Positions 1 to 11,951 are shown, counted from the stretch's first letter. The stretch: 64,000 nt of DNA from Mesocentrotus franciscanus (GCA_037976565.1 CP137671.1:21535267-21599266), one strand, 5' to 3'. Program-made: numbers and translations. Notes: generated by a model not told the origin, from the sequence alone.

Positions 1-1
1 A

Positions 2-246
2 CTTAAATTGTACCATAATGTGAAAGAGGATGTCATTTAAAGACACACTTTTGCAAAGATTCCCCCCAAATGCGTTTGAAGACAAATATTGATCAAAGAA
101 TACGTAATTTAGGTCTTGTGTTGTACGCGGAAAACCAACAGTTTGTATTCTTTCGGTAATATTCGACTTCAAACACATTCATTTTTAAAATCTTGCAGAA
201 ATGTGTCTTAAATTACATCCTCTTTCACATAATGATACAATTCAAG
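2..246. mobile_element. MITE with TIRs of about 57 bp
   Basis: CTTAAATTGTACCATAATGT...GAAAGAGGATGTCATTTAA (2-60) is repeated inversely at 190-246 with few mismatches. No coding capacity. The left flank is at the window edge, so the target duplication cannot be judged. Confidence 0.8.
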
Positions 247-457
247 TGAAATTTTGCCATAAAATGTTTGGGGCTTCCAACACTTAAGAGGGGCTTTAAG
301 GATGCTTAAACGCCTCTCACCTTATTGGCCCTAACAAGGCGCCTTGGCGAGTCAAAGAAGTCGCTTTCTCTCTGCTAGAAACAAGAATGATAATTAGGAG
401 TACGTTATCAAATGAAGGACCACAAGGCCGCACAAACGCACACACACACGCACACAC

Positions 458-505
<48 letters not shown>

Positions 506-553
506 GTTCGAGAATTCTCAACTCTGACATGACAACGGGTGTTCCAGAATATG
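247..553. other. Spacer with microsatellite
   Basis: No gene. A (CA)n-(TG)n-(TA)n compound microsatellite lies at 433-503 and is self-complementary. 504-550 could hold the displaced end of the Ig exon (see findings). Confidence 0.55.
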
Positions 554-1237
554 TAGACGTGAAGAAAATGGTCTAGGAACGTGAGACGTAGCTGTACTTT
601 ACAATTTTACAACTTTACAAAAAAAAAAACTGCCTCAACGCAGTGTATTCGATCTTAATTTTATTTTTATTTTATTTTATTTTTATTTTATTTTATTTTA
701 TTGTTAGTCTTTGATTCTCACGTTTTATCCTTGCATTTGTTATACAATGTAGGGCCAATCGGACTGCGTACACTCCAATGCATTTGAATGAAGCCTTCTA
801 TCCCCCTCCCTCTCCCCTCCCTAGACACAGGTCATGACACCGGCTGTGTCATAGATCAGTAACATCCGTGTCACAGGTCAGTAATCCACACTTAACCGCA
901 CTTCCCTTATTACTCGTACACATACATTACATCAACTGAATAAACACACATGATAGCCCAACACACAAGCAAGGTAAAACACTTTGAAATTGCATAATTA
1001 TTTCTAAGCTTATTCCGAAGTATTTCTCGTACTAATTTTTGCTATGTTCATGATGCTTGACTATATTATTGAGTGATATTAAGTTTTTATGCCATGTATA
1101 TATGTTCATACAATGTATTTGTTTCTGTATGTGTTTGCACTTCAGAACCTGAAGAAGGCCTCACAAGCCGAAAGCTCGTAATAAAATTGTAAAGTTCAGC
1201 CACGTCTCACGTTCCTAGACCATTTTCTTCACGTCTA
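554..1237. mobile_element. Element with 55-bp terminal inverted repeats
   Basis: TAGACGTGAAGAAAATGGTC...GTGAGACGT...ACAATTTTAC at 554-610 recurs inverted at 1,184-1,237. The interior has a TTTTA repeat (655-700) and, near the right end, CCTGAAGAAGGCCTCACAAG followed by CCGAAAGCTCG. That motif resembles sequence near the ends of Penelope-like elements, some of which carry hammerhead ribozymes; assignment is tentative. No reverse transcriptase seen. Confidence 0.55.
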
Positions 1238-1270
1238 TATATACATATATATATATGTATATATATATAT

Positions 1271-1479
1271 AAATGTCGAGCCTCGACAGAAGTAATACCC
1301 GATGTCACTGGGCGTAACAGACAGGATTATCAAAGTATTTTGATTTTCACTGTTAGGCAAAAGGACATCATCTTTGTACCAGTGGTATCGCTTGGCATTT
1401 TTGAAACTACATGTCAGCTTCACACTGGCATTGATGTTGACTATCCGGCTTGACGGATGGACAGAAACCTCCAAAGGAA
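1271..1479 (-). CDS. Ig-like exon, truncated
   Basis: The acceptor AATACAG|TT in phase 1 fits the EGF donor. The reading frame has the immunoglobulin pattern: PLEVSVHPSSRIVNINASVK, the first Cys in KLTCSFKN, Trp in RYHWYKDD, LIILSVTPSDIGYYFC with the conserved Asp-x-Gly-x-Tyr-x-Cys, then RGST. It is an I-set or V-like fold of about 70 residues and NINAS contains one sequon. The last strand is missing: the frame runs from Arg-Gly-Ser-Thr-Phe into a TA microsatellite and the inverted-repeat element at 554-1,237, with no GT donor in a sensible place. The exon appears to be cut by that insertion. Confidence 0.75.
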
Positions 1480-2321
1480 CTGTATTCCAGGTAAGAATTA
1501 GAACATATGATAGCGAATGAGGTAATTCTATTATCAATAATGTTGATGAAAATGATAATGAGGGTTATAACAACAATAATAATTATAATATTAATAATGA
1601 TAATGATAATAAACTTATACAAAATTATAATAAAAAACTACTACTGCTAATTCCAATTAAAAAAACAAAAAACAAATAAACAATAACAGCTACATTTAAA
1701 TATGTAAATACCCAGGGGATGCTCAAGGCGCCTACGAAGTACCATATAATGATCTTACACTTGCTAGCCCAGCATCCCTAACGCCCTGAAAGCTTTCAAT
1801 GAATATGATCCTAACAGGTATCTATTTTCTACACCTGGGTAGAAAGAGACAAATAAACATGAATGTCTTGTCAAAAGACAGCACTTCTGTCCTGGATCGC
1901 GAACCATGTGATCCTCAGTCCGGTGACGTATGCATAAGACCACGGCATCTTCAACATGTTTACGAGGACTGGACATTTTTAGATTAAATGTATAGATTAA
2001 GCAGGAAATGATGTGCTTGACAAACAATGACATTCATTCGCTTATCCCATCAAACGACGGGAATAGCGACATCAGATGAATAAAAGCTTTCCCCCTTCCA
2101 AAAAAAGGGGGAAAAGGAAAGTGTTTTGAAATCTTCTTTCATATTCAGAGATGATGCATAGAAATTTGATTTACTTATCCAGAAATAAAAAGATGTTTCA
2201 TCATTTCATTCAAATGTTTTGTCTCCTATTCACCCGTTAAAAAGAAAGGACGTGAATCCTGGATTTGCACAAAATATTATAATTTTTTAAAGATATCAAT
2301 GAATTCAAACATATGACTTAC
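1480..2321 (-). other. Intron EGF-Ig
   Basis: 0.84 kb. 1,540-1,650 is an AAT/ATA-rich simple sequence. No exon recognised. Confidence 0.55.
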
Positions 2322-2447
2322 AAGTTGGTTCATCACAATGGATCCCATCATAATGATCTTGGCATTCACACTCGTACTGTCCCTGTCCAATGGGACGGCA
2401 GACACCATAGACGCATGGGTTTCGTTGGGTGCAAGGATCGACGTAAC
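2322..2447 (-). CDS. EGF-like exon
   Basis: A 126-bp exon (42 codons, phase 1-1), acceptor TTTTGACAG|GT, donor T|GTAAGT. The translation has the six-cysteine EGF spacing C-x5-C-x4-C-x9-C-x-C-x8-C: DPCTQRNPCVYGVC, then RPIGQGQYECECQDHYDG, then IHC. It lacks the D-x-(D/N)-(E/Q) N-terminal set of calcium-binding EGF modules, so it is probably a non-calcium type. No Asn hydroxylation motif is evident. It follows the LDLa-CUB array and precedes the Ig module, as in many secreted mosaic proteins. Confidence 0.8.
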
Positions 2448-4392
2448 CTGTCAAAAGGTAGTTTTAGTAAAATTGTAGGAGCTTAGAACTTACGAATGAA
2501 TGTTTGCATTTTCCCTCAGTTTCCTGGGCACCAGCGTCTAGACATATAGTTATGATTTATTGACTTTTAAGAGATGAAGGGCTAATTTCAAAGAAGAAAA
2601 CATGTTAAGATTCAACCACTGATAACAGCTTGGAGCTCCCAATGTTTTGGCGAGCGAGAAGTACCGGGATTACTATTTACCCCAAGGTGCATTTTTCCAA
2701 AGCTTCATAAATTCCGCAGCTTCATAATTAAAAAGCACAAATTTCCCATACCTGGGGGTTCGTAACTCTAACAAATTAAATATGGTTTATAAAATGTATT
2801 GTGTTGGAACGTGGTCATTCAAAATTGAAATTAAAACATTCATTTCCCCACTTAATATGTCAAACCATGAAGAGAACATAACAGTGATTCAAACGTGTAG
2901 AATAATTTCCCCTAAAATGACTTCATTTACAAATGCCAACGACCTAACATATGGGTTCCTGTCCGGGGGTTAAACCCGAGACTTCTCATACCCCAACGAT
3001 AAGGTATTAAGGTTTTCATTGATCACTGATACAATTTATTAATTTCGTCCTATTATCCTTTCTTTTATTGCTTTTTGTATGAACTCTATAATTAGTGATT
3101 ATGATTTGTTATTTGTTGTTTTTGTCAATGCTTATTACCTTTTTGTGTGCACTCTATCATTGTAAATTTATCGCATATCGGCTTTGCCGCAATAATTTTT
3201 TGTATTTTGTTAAAGAGAAGGTTCATTGATTTTAAAAACTAACTTTATTGTCATTATTGCAAAGGTGACACTTTGATTTGACAAGGTTATCAAAATTCAA
3301 TGCTTGGAAACATTCAAAGTAATGATTATTATGGATTACAAAACGCTTAAATACAACCCCGGCATAGCACCTGAAATGCTCTCCGATCGCTGCTGAGATG
3401 TGTGACGTCACATGTTGAACATAATTTGCACAAGCAGACGATGTCCCATGACATCTCACACATTTTCAGTGCCTGTTTCGTCATCTTCTCTTCAGTTATT
3501 TCTCTTACTTCACTACCGTCAGGCTAAATGTTTAATCTATTGCCTCACTCTAAACCCCGTGCATGGTATTATTTTGATGAAAAATGCAGCGATAAAAATA
3601 AAGGAATCCGTCGCTTGTAAACAAAATAAGACGCCATTGTATTTTCAGCTGCATACATCGCGGTATGTTCGGCGTTTCAAGAGGTAACAAAATAATGCGT
3701 CCATGCTATCATTCCGGGGGTTTTAAATTTGAAAGTGTGGTTTCTTTGATTGTTCATTAACCCCTATCCTGTGTATTTACAAACAAAAGAATTTAGTTAT
3801 CAGAATCGGTTTCATATCCCTTTTGAATGGTGTAAAATTCCATCACATTTATATACACTAAACTCATTATAATTTGAGAAATAATAGCATTGCAATTATG
3901 TTCATTCTTTATGGGATGTCGTCTGCTTGGGCATGATTGGTTCATATTGTGACGGCATTAAAACATCGTTAATTTTCTGGCGAATCTCTCGCATATCCCA
4001 GATGCTATGGAGGTGGTTTTATTTGTATTTTTATAAATCACCCGATATGTGGTTTACCTAAAACTTGTACGATGGCCATCTGTTAGCTTACCAGTTTCTA
4101 GTAATACGTTATTTCCCATATTTGTGATTTTCTTTGAACCCGCACTTTAAAGCAATATTCAATTGTATCTAACCATCTATCTATTTCAGTCGAACCGTCA
4201 AACTGACTCCAAACCGACCCCATACCACCGATTTCATTGGCCATTGGGGATAATCATGACGATGTAATTATTTGTTCGGTCCATAATCGGTTTGGAGTCG
4301 GTCTCATTGTTCGTGTGACTAGAGTAAGAAGTACATCGAGAGATGCAGTGATATCCAACATAAATGATAATATAATGTAATTAAAAACTCAC
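2448..4392 (-). other. Intron CUB10-EGF
   Basis: 1.9 kb with no coding exon recognised. AGCAGACGATGTCCCA (3,433) has an inverted partner TGGGATGTCGTCTGCT (3,912; 14 of 16 match), and CAAACTGACTCCAAACCGAC (4,199) has an inverted partner near 4,280, so small TIR remnants may be present. Confidence 0.5.
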
Positions 4393-4733
4393 TTGATAGG
4401 TCAATAGAGATAATCTCAACGTCCATTCGAAGACTGGGAATCTCTTTGCTCCTATGGCAGCAAACCACATCTCATTGGTATCTACATAGGCATCATCAGG
4501 AGTGTAGTTTCTGTATCCGATAGTTGTGATAACAGACTGTATGTCAGACGGTTCGTTACCAGTTCCTATTTGTATTTTATTATCAACATCGAGATGCAAA
4601 AAATGGAACACAACTCGAAATCCATTCGTAGCGTTTGTTTGTATCAAAGTTGCGTTATACAATCGTCTTGCAGTGGTTAATGGTATTGAGATGATATGTG
4701 ATTCGCCTTCCTGAAGATAGGTTGCTGAATAAT
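4393..4733 (-). pseudogene. CUB-like exon 10 with a one-base deletion near its end
   Basis: The most diverged CUB copy. YSATYLQEGESHIISIPL, YNATLIQTNATNG, FRVVFHFLHLDVDNKIQIGTG (the DDL motif is changed to DNK), NEPSDIQSVITTIGYRNYTPDDAYVD, TNEMWFAAIGAKRF. After that the family ending MDV..I.IDL is found only in the next frame (ATGGACGTTGAGATT...GACCTATCA-A|GTGAGT). One base is missing near 4,420-4,430, and the 341-bp exon would exit in phase 0 while the EGF exon needs phase 1. Adding one base gives a standard 114-codon phase 1-1 exon. True lesion or sequence error. Confidence 0.78.
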
Positions 4734-5483
4734 CTGCAGGAAAATATTTTCACAACAGAAGAAAGAAAGAAATCAATAAAAAAGAATTAAAAAAAGAATG
4801 GAAAACTATTAACTTTCGTAACTGAAGATGATTCATATCAGTTATGAACTGACATTACAACACATTTTACATTCCCCCTTAGATCATATAGATACAATTT
4901 CTATTCGAATCATTCTTTATTCATGGCAAAAATGTAAAGACTGACCTGTCCAGATATACAGACACACGACATCATATTGGGAAAATGTAGTGCTTTTACC
5001 CGACGTTGGGGTTCGGGGGAGGAGGAGGTTAACCCGAAAGCTACACTCAGACTGCAACACTTGCTATCAATGGCCTAGATAATATCAGTAACTTCGAGAG
5101 AATGCGAAATATATTGCTTCATATTTTTGCACCCGTATTCCAACAATTTAATGTTCCTCTAGCTAGGCCCTTATTCATAAAACATGCTATCAATTGCAAG
5201 TGACAAGAACTGTTATAAACTTCTGAAACCGTGGCATTTAGTTACCTCAGAGCAAATTTGTCGTAGAATTTTCGAATTTGTTATCATTAGTTTTATGAAA
5301 CAAGCCCCAGGGGTTACTTATTAAGAGATATGCTGATTAGGATTTCTGCAAATTTACCAATTAAAATTGTATTCTATATCACGTGTATTATATTATAGGC
5401 AGCGGAACATAATGCGTCAGAACGCGGTGATGTAGTCAAAAGGAATTTCAGTATCAAAACGATGGAGATATTCTGTTACTTAC
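4734..5483 (-). other. Intron LDLa10-CUB10
   Basis: 0.75 kb, shorter than the usual 1.0 kb, with parts of the shared intron missing between the GTTAACCCGA region and the AATGCGAAATAT block. Nothing else seen. Confidence 0.55.
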
Positions 5484-5582
5484 TACATGATGATTCATCC
5501 TCATAATTGTCACAGTTGTAATAACCATCGCAAACAAACGTCACTGACACGTTCATGTTCGATCCTGAACAAGGAAAGAAAT
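5484..5582 (-). CDS. LDLa-like exon 10
   Basis: A 99-bp phase 1-1 exon: FFPCSGSNMNVSVTFVC then DGYYNCDNYEDESSC; the same protein as LDLa7. NVS sequon present, normal splice sites. Last LDLa module before the C-terminal EGF and Ig exons. Confidence 0.82.
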
Positions 5583-6154
5583 CTGAAACAGACAAAGGAC
5601 TATTCTATTAGGACTAGACTATTAGGAGTATTCACTTACTTTTGATTATAAACATGATCTCTCCATAATAATAACCCTAATCTATCTTCCTTTAAAATGA
5701 CGATTGAGATCAACTGATGCATTTTCTGTTACAATTGATCTATTTAAATGCGCTTTTGTGTTAATAGTTGTAATACTTGTTAATGAAAGGGAGCCCGACT
5801 TTAATAATAGGTTAAAAAGGGCCGTTGATATTGGTGTGAGGGGGACACCCATTTATTAGAGATTCATGTCAGCAAATCATGAATTGTAATCTTTAACCTA
5901 CAGCGATGTATCGCTCTTCTTACGCTTGTTGGATCATTTTTCTCAAAGTGGGGGAAAATCTAATATTCGGGCAGCCTAAACACATCCTGATTACATCTAG
6001 CGACGTCACTGTCTAACAAAAAAGCTGAAACCTTGATAAATACAGATTGATCAACGCATTTGTATATCACTTCTATTATCTCGAGTGATTTTTATTATTA
6101 ACAAAAGCCACAAGGAATTGAACAGTAAAGTCCAATTGATTCAATTATACTCAC
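5583..6154 (-). other. Intron CUB9-LDLa10
   Basis: About 0.57 kb of shared intron, including an empty site for the 50,282-50,556 element (GGGGACACCCATTTATTAGA). Nothing else seen. Confidence 0.6.
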
Positions 6155-6511
6155 TCAGCAAATCAATGGCAGTAACACCAACATCCATAATGATACCAAA
6201 GAACGTGGATGGCCTACCTCCTATGGCAGCAAACCACATCTCATTGGAATCTACATAAATATCATCTGCGTAGGATTTAGATCCATGGATAGTTGTGATG
6301 ACAGACTGTATGTCAGACGGATCATTACCAGTCCCTATTTGGACTAAATCATCATTATTCGGGAGAGACACATTTTGGAACACAACTCGAAATCCATTCG
6401 TAGCGTTTGTTTGTATCAAGGTTGCGTTATACGATCGTGTCCTAGTGGTGTATGGTAAGGAGATGATCCATGTATGTGATTCGCCTTCCTGAAGATATGT
6501 TGCTAAATAAT
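6155..6511 (-). CDS. CUB-like exon 9
   Basis: The longest CUB exon at 357 bp (119 codons, phase 1-1), acceptor CTCCAG|AT, donor A|GTGAGT. YLATYLQEGESHTWIISLPY has the Thr-Trp insertion shared with CUB4, and Leu in place of Ser makes the junction NYL, losing the sequon. Then RSYNATLIQTNATNG, FQNVSLPNNDDLVQIGTG with an extra NVS sequon, SNEMWFAAIGG and RPSTFFGIIMDVGV, two residues longer than usual. No cysteine; open throughout. Confidence 0.8.
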
Positions 6512-7225
6512 CTGGAGGAAAAGATTTTCATAACGCAAGAAAGAAAGAAATGAATTGTAAACAAAAACAAGAAAAGAAAGCAAAAAACAAGTTACTTTCG
6601 TATCTGTAGATGAATCCTAACATTTATGAACGGACATTATAAAACATTTTACATTTCCCCCTTAGTGTGACCCGATAAGAAGAAGACTTTGACGGGTGCC
6701 CTTTTTCATGTTTGATAAGTGCCCTTTCCACTTCTGATTAGTGCTCATTTTCCCTTTCTAATAAGTGCACTTTCCTCTTGTTATAAATGCCCCTTTCACC
6801 TCTAATAAATGCCTCTTTCAAATATGATAAGTTCTCCTTGTTACTTTTAATGTAATTTCCCTCCGATAAGTGCCCATTCTTACTTATATTTTCCACTGTC
6901 GCTTACAAATTATGCCCTTTAGCGGTCATCTAAAGAGCCATATCTAGTTCCAAAGAATAGAAGCAGCTTTTTGTAGTGATATATACCTTTTTCCCTACCA
7001 CAATCACAGGCACCAAAGCGGGAGGGGGCGGGGACAGGGGCACTATGCCCCATATTTCGAAATAATGAACTGTGCCCTTTTTAGCAACATAATCGTGCTC
7101 GTTTTCAAAGCTTTAACATGTCCCTTGTCTAGATATGAATACAAAGTGTGCCCTTTTGCACCTTTTAACGACAACGACAATTTCGATTCAACTGCTAATA
7201 GACTCAATTTCCAACCTATCATCCT
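6512..7225 (-). other. Intron before CUB9 with degenerate 24-bp repeats
   Basis: The pyrimidine tract for the CUB9 acceptor, then at about 6,690-6,875 a degenerate tandem repeat built on GATAAGTGCCCTTTCCAC with variants such as ATAAATGCCCCTTTCACCTC. No gene. Confidence 0.6.
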
Positions 7226-7229
7226 TTAA

Positions 7230-7952
7230 CCCTAATAAGGCCGGGGGCATTATGCCCCCCCTCCACGATTTTTCTGATTATTCGGGAACGCATACGGATG
7301 GCGCCCCGCCGCTCGCTGACTTCTTTCTTTCGAGTCTTGCGCATCTTTTAAAACAATTGTTTTGAAAATCGGACGTACAGTTACAAAGTCACGTGACCTT
7401 TTGTCTTTGCATGTCAGCCCGAAAATCGCTAATTTTCGTAATTTGTGTACAAAACATATGGAAAAGTCATTTCTCCTAAAAAGAGATAAAACATTGGTTA
7501 TTAGGTCTTGTTTAAAGTTTAGGTGTTTGTTTTGGGAGTCAAAATAGTTGAATTGTAGTTAGAAATGAAATAAAACAACAAAAACAATAAAATACATAAG
7601 TTAAAAAACAATGAAATACATAAGAAATTATCAAAACTAGAGATAACATAAGGAATAACCTAGCTCTTCCAAATTTTTTTGTCGTATTATTGTTTCAAAT
7701 GGTCTAACGAATACATGCAGTGAAAAAGGTAAATTTTATGAACTTATTTGCATAAACTACCATAAATATGCAAATGAGTGAATTTTTCAAAAATTAAGTT
7801 TATCATAGTATTCTATACACTTCACTTGACATGCATGCAAATTTTCGCGGCGATCGGCCGTTTCGCGGCCGAGATCTTGGGTGGGGGTGGGGGGGGGGGG
7901 CATAATGGCCCCCGGTCGTATTCAGACCTCAAATAGCCCGGCCTTTTTAGGG
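7230..7952. mobile_element. piggyBac-like MITE with TTAA duplication
   Basis: TTAA at 7,226-7,229 and 7,953-7,956 flanks a 723-bp element. Ends CCCTAATAAGGCCGGG and CCCGGCCTTTTTAGGG are inverted repeats matching at 15 of 16 bases; next to each is a second inverted block, GGGCATTATGCCCCCC against a GGGGGCATAATGGCCCC form. TTAA targets and CCC-starting TIRs are piggyBac hallmarks. No transposase. Confidence 0.85.
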
Positions 7953-7956
7953 TTAA

Positions 7957-9766
7957 CCTCGTGCCCTCAAGAACTTCATAAAATGTCGAGGTAATCAACT
8001 GCTCTTTTTTAAGGATATACATGTTTAGAGGATATACATGTTTAGACGATATAACATTTTCATAACTCAAGGCATCTGTATTTTATCACTGATGTTCAAT
8101 GTAAAAAGACTGAGACATAACAACCTGATTATGTGCTACATGACATCATGTTTTTATCACCTCTCAGCTCCCCCGAAACAAAAATATTTCTCATAGTCTC
8201 GCTAATATGTGCCCCCAATTTAAAGCGACTGTGAGCAATTTTTCTCAAATAATTCCCATAGCTCTCTCGCTAAGCAACGTTGCATTTATAGTTCATCTCA
8301 TTAAATATTATATTGAAGGTTTTTCTTTTTTTCATCTAGAAATTGTGCATAAAATTCCATCAGATTCGGTTATTGCATCTAAAATTTAGAAATAAGCGTT
8401 CTTAATGTGACCTGAACAATTTTGATTTGTTTTTGCTCGCTCGCTTCGTTCGCTAACATATATTCAGACCATCACGTACAACATCAAATTATGTTAGTTT
8501 CTTAGACCACGTAAAGAGAAAATCTTGAAGATCATCCTTGATATCAATTATAATGGAGGGGTATAAACAGCGTTTTAGCTACGGTGGTCGGCACTGGGTA
8601 GGCCCGACCCGCACGGTGGACTTCCGCCCACCACTCCTGATTAAAAACATTGCTTCCGGCCGGTGTGAACGAATTTCACATGAAAACTGCTTTAAACGTT
8701 ACTATTTGTAAAGAAAAGGAGTACTTACATTCATATTTCTTTCTTTAATCATGTTTTATTTGCAATTGTACAAGAATCATGTTTTCAATTCGACAATAAA
8801 TGATTATTTGTCGAGATTTGTCGAGATTTGACGAGTGGTGTGGTGGTGATGTCGAATTCATGAAACCTGAATGTCGATTCATGAAACCTGTCATATTGAA
8901 TTTACATATGTATACGTTAAAATACACAGAGATAGCAGCCCAGGATCGTACGATTAATATCTTATAAATGTTTATTTTTAATAGGGTGAATAAAATAACA
9001 AATCGTCATTTTCCAGAATAAATAAATTGAAATACTATAATAAATATTTTATTATCTATATTGTAAAATTTGTCCGATATTGTTACAATTAAAATATTCA
9101 TTTATTTTATTGATTGGGTTTAAGCCTAAAATTGTGTGATCAGCGCCTAGTACGCACGTGTATTCGTGTTTAAAGCTTGCGATCGCGACGTTGCAGAGGT
9201 CAGGATTTGGGATTTAAATGGCGTCAGTGAAATCGCGCCCACCAATAAAAAGTCTTTAGCTATAACACTGGGTATATACATGTCTAAAGATTGTTATTTT
9301 TTTTGGTTTTGAGGTTACCCTTTGTAGATGCTCCTTTTTCCTAGAAAGTGGCCCTTTTTGCCGACGTGCCCCCACTTTGAAAGAGGCTCAGCCGCCCCTG
9401 CTAGAATGTGATTTAAATGAACATTGTTTCAATAGTCACCAGGTTCAGGAGTCTATTTAAAGCTCACCATGCATGACCACCTTCAATTTCAAGCTTTTAT
9501 CGAACTGATCGAAAATGGAAAAAAATAAAATCTCTTTGGCGGCTGCGCACAGAGGAATTCAATATCTAACCCCTCCCCAAGATCTTAGGCTTTAATAATG
9601 CCAGACAAAATGTTACTATTCGAGGACATGAAAGGCTTGCTGTAAAACATAAATGTAAATATATTGATCAGATAACGTTTGAACTAAGCTCTTGAAGGAA
9701 TGTGCATCAAGTGTCGCATCCATCCTACGGGAAACGTATACAAAAATTAAAACCATGCCCGGTAAT
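7957..9766. other. Non-coding intron sequence
   Basis: No coding frame recognised. There is a tandem TGTCGAGATT...ATGAAACCTG near 8,810-8,890 and AT-rich runs around 8,960-9,110. GGGCCCGACC-like GC-rich patches near 8,600 may be element ends, but no matching partner was found. Confidence 0.45.
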
Positions 9767-10198
9767 GGCCCGGTCACACATAGACGACGCACGGCCGGCG
9801 CATTGAAAATCGGAAAAAGTCGTGAGCCCGACTTTTGTCAGGCTTTGAGAGAAGCTAGCGAGCTGACACCGAATGCATATCGTGTTGTTAGCGCGCTGCG
9901 CGTATACAGGACGTGTGCTCCGCGTATGTCTGGCGTTGGTGTAGCGCGCTCCGCGCATGTCTTTACATTCATGCGTCGAGCTCCGCAGACATTTTTGAGC
10001 ATGCTAAAAAAAATCCCGACGCACACAGCGAATGACGACGAATGCATAGCGTTCGTCCAGCGTTGGTCCAGCGCACTAGACGTACGAGTAACGAAGGATG
10101 ACGCACACCTAACGCACGACAACGCATTGGCAAAAATTGCAAATTTTCTATGCGCGGGCCGTGCGTCCCCCATGCGTCCCTTATAATGTGACCGGGCC
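9767..10198. mobile_element. GGCCCGGTCACA TIR MITE
   Basis: A 432-bp element with ends GGCCCGGTCACACA and TGTGACCGGGCC (inverted). The interior is GC-rich and open in several frames on both strands, which explains apparent long reading frames here (up to 164 codons). No transposase, and no clear target duplication. Confidence 0.7.
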
Positions 10199-11291
10199 TT
10201 AAAGATACTATGTCCCTTTTGCAGTCAAAATCAAATTATGTAGAACTTTGCAGGAATTATGAATATGTCATGTATGTCCTATCTGTGAAATTTAAACGTT
10301 AGCAGTGTCTTAATATTCAAATTATGCAAGGAAACCCGTTTACTTGCTAGACTTCACTGTCAGACACTATTGAGTGACTGACTGGCTTTTTTCATCTTTA
10401 CTAATAACATACATAACATTAGCTGTAAAGGGTACGTGGGCATTTGTCTACATCAATAACCCACTTCTTGTAATGGCCAAAAGTAAACTGATTGAATCTT
10501 TGCGCAGCATAAAACGTACAACCATTCGGTACAATGGTCTGAAAAATCAGACTATTACTTACTGGCTCTATAGCTCCTTAGTCGATTCGACAACTAGTCG
10601 TTATTTTCCCACTTAAAGACATGTTCAAGCCCCCCCCCCTTTTTAAAGGGAAGTTCTAAATTAGTACTGTCTTTCAAATGCCGTTGGAATTTAACCTTTT
10701 CATTTTTTTTTGGCCTGCAAATGGGATATAGTACCTTTAAGGTGCGCGTCTCCCCAATCTTAAAGTAAGTCTGGTCTTAAATATTCTGCGCAAAATCGCC
10801 TCGGAATGAATATCGGCGTGCAAACAATCATGCCCCCCACCCCCACCCCAACACCTTTGATTTCTAGTAGACAGGTTTAGGTGAGAAATAACAATGAAAA
10901 GATGAAGGAAGTTCACCAAAAAATAAACGAAACTATTAATGTCCCGGATTAATGTTTACTAATTTCATAAAACAGTGGATAAGAATGTGAGAGAGTGCGA
11001 AATATATGGCTTCATATTTCAGCACCCGTATTCTAAAAATTCGGGTGCAATTCCAATTCCGTGTTCGTGTTTGATTGGCCGAGAGCAAATTTCAATTTTT
11101 GAATTTGCTATTAATAACAAGATTTATGAATCAAGCCTCTTTTGTAGCTCATAAGGGGACGTGCAAATTTCTGCTTATTTGCCTAAGTTGTATTCTATAT
11201 CACTAGGGAGCGAAACATAATGCGTCAGAACACGAGGATGTAGTCAAAAAGAATTTCAGTATCAAAACCTTGGAGGTATTCTGTTACTTAC
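10199..11291 (-). other. Intron LDLa9-CUB9, proximal part
   Basis: From about 10,950 it is shared intron sequence. 10,200-10,950 is AT-rich with poly-C runs and no recognisable element. Confidence 0.5.
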
Positions 11292-11390
11292 TACATGATG
11301 ATTCGTCCTCAAAATTGTCACAGTTGTAATATCCATCGCAAACCAACGTCACTGACACGTCCATGTTCGATCCCGAACAAGGAAAGAAAT
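11292..11390 (-). CDS. LDLa-like exon 9
   Basis: A 99-bp phase 1-1 exon: FFPCSGSNMDVSVTLVC then DGYYNCDNFEDESSC. MDVS removes the sequon, as in LDLa5, and NFED replaces NYED. Acceptor TTTTTTCAG|AT, donor A|GTAAGT. Confidence 0.82.
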
Positions 11391-11951
11391 CTGAAAAAAG
11401 AAAAAGGACGATGTGTTTTAGGAGTATTCACTTACTTCTGATTATAAACATGATCTCTCCATAATAATAACCCTAATCTATGTTCCCTTAAAATAACAGT
11501 TGATATCAACTGATGCACTTTCAGTTACAATTGATCTTGCACATAAATGCTCTTTTGTAGTTCTAATACTTGTCAATGGAATGAAGCTCGACTTTTATAA
11601 TATGTAGTTAAGTTACAAATAGGGCCGTTGATATTGGTGTGAGGTTGGACACCCATTTATTAGCGTCGGCAAATCTTGAATTGTAGTTTTTAACCTATAG
11701 CGATGTATACGCTCTTATTACGCTTGTTGGATCATTTTTGTCAAAGTGGTGGAACATCTAATATTCGACCAGCCCCATCACGTCATATTCACATCTAGCG
11801 ATGTCACTGTCTAACAATACAACCGAAACCTCACTAAAAACAGGTTGATCAATGCATTTGTATATCACTTCTATTATCTCAGTTGATTTTATTAATAACA
11901 AAAGCCACAATGAATTGAACAGTAAAGTCCGACTGATGCAATAATACTCAC
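11391..11951 (-). other. Intron CUB8-LDLa9
   Basis: About 0.56 kb of shared intron; nothing else seen. Confidence 0.6.

Noticed and set aside
1407..1622. Ile-rich minus-strand frame
   Set aside because: Translation of an AAT-rich simple sequence overlapping the Ig exon in another frame.
9692..10186. 164-codon plus-strand frame and overlapping minus-strand frames
   Set aside because: They lie inside the GGCCCGGTCACA MITE, which is GC-rich with few stops on either strand; no protein similarity recognised.
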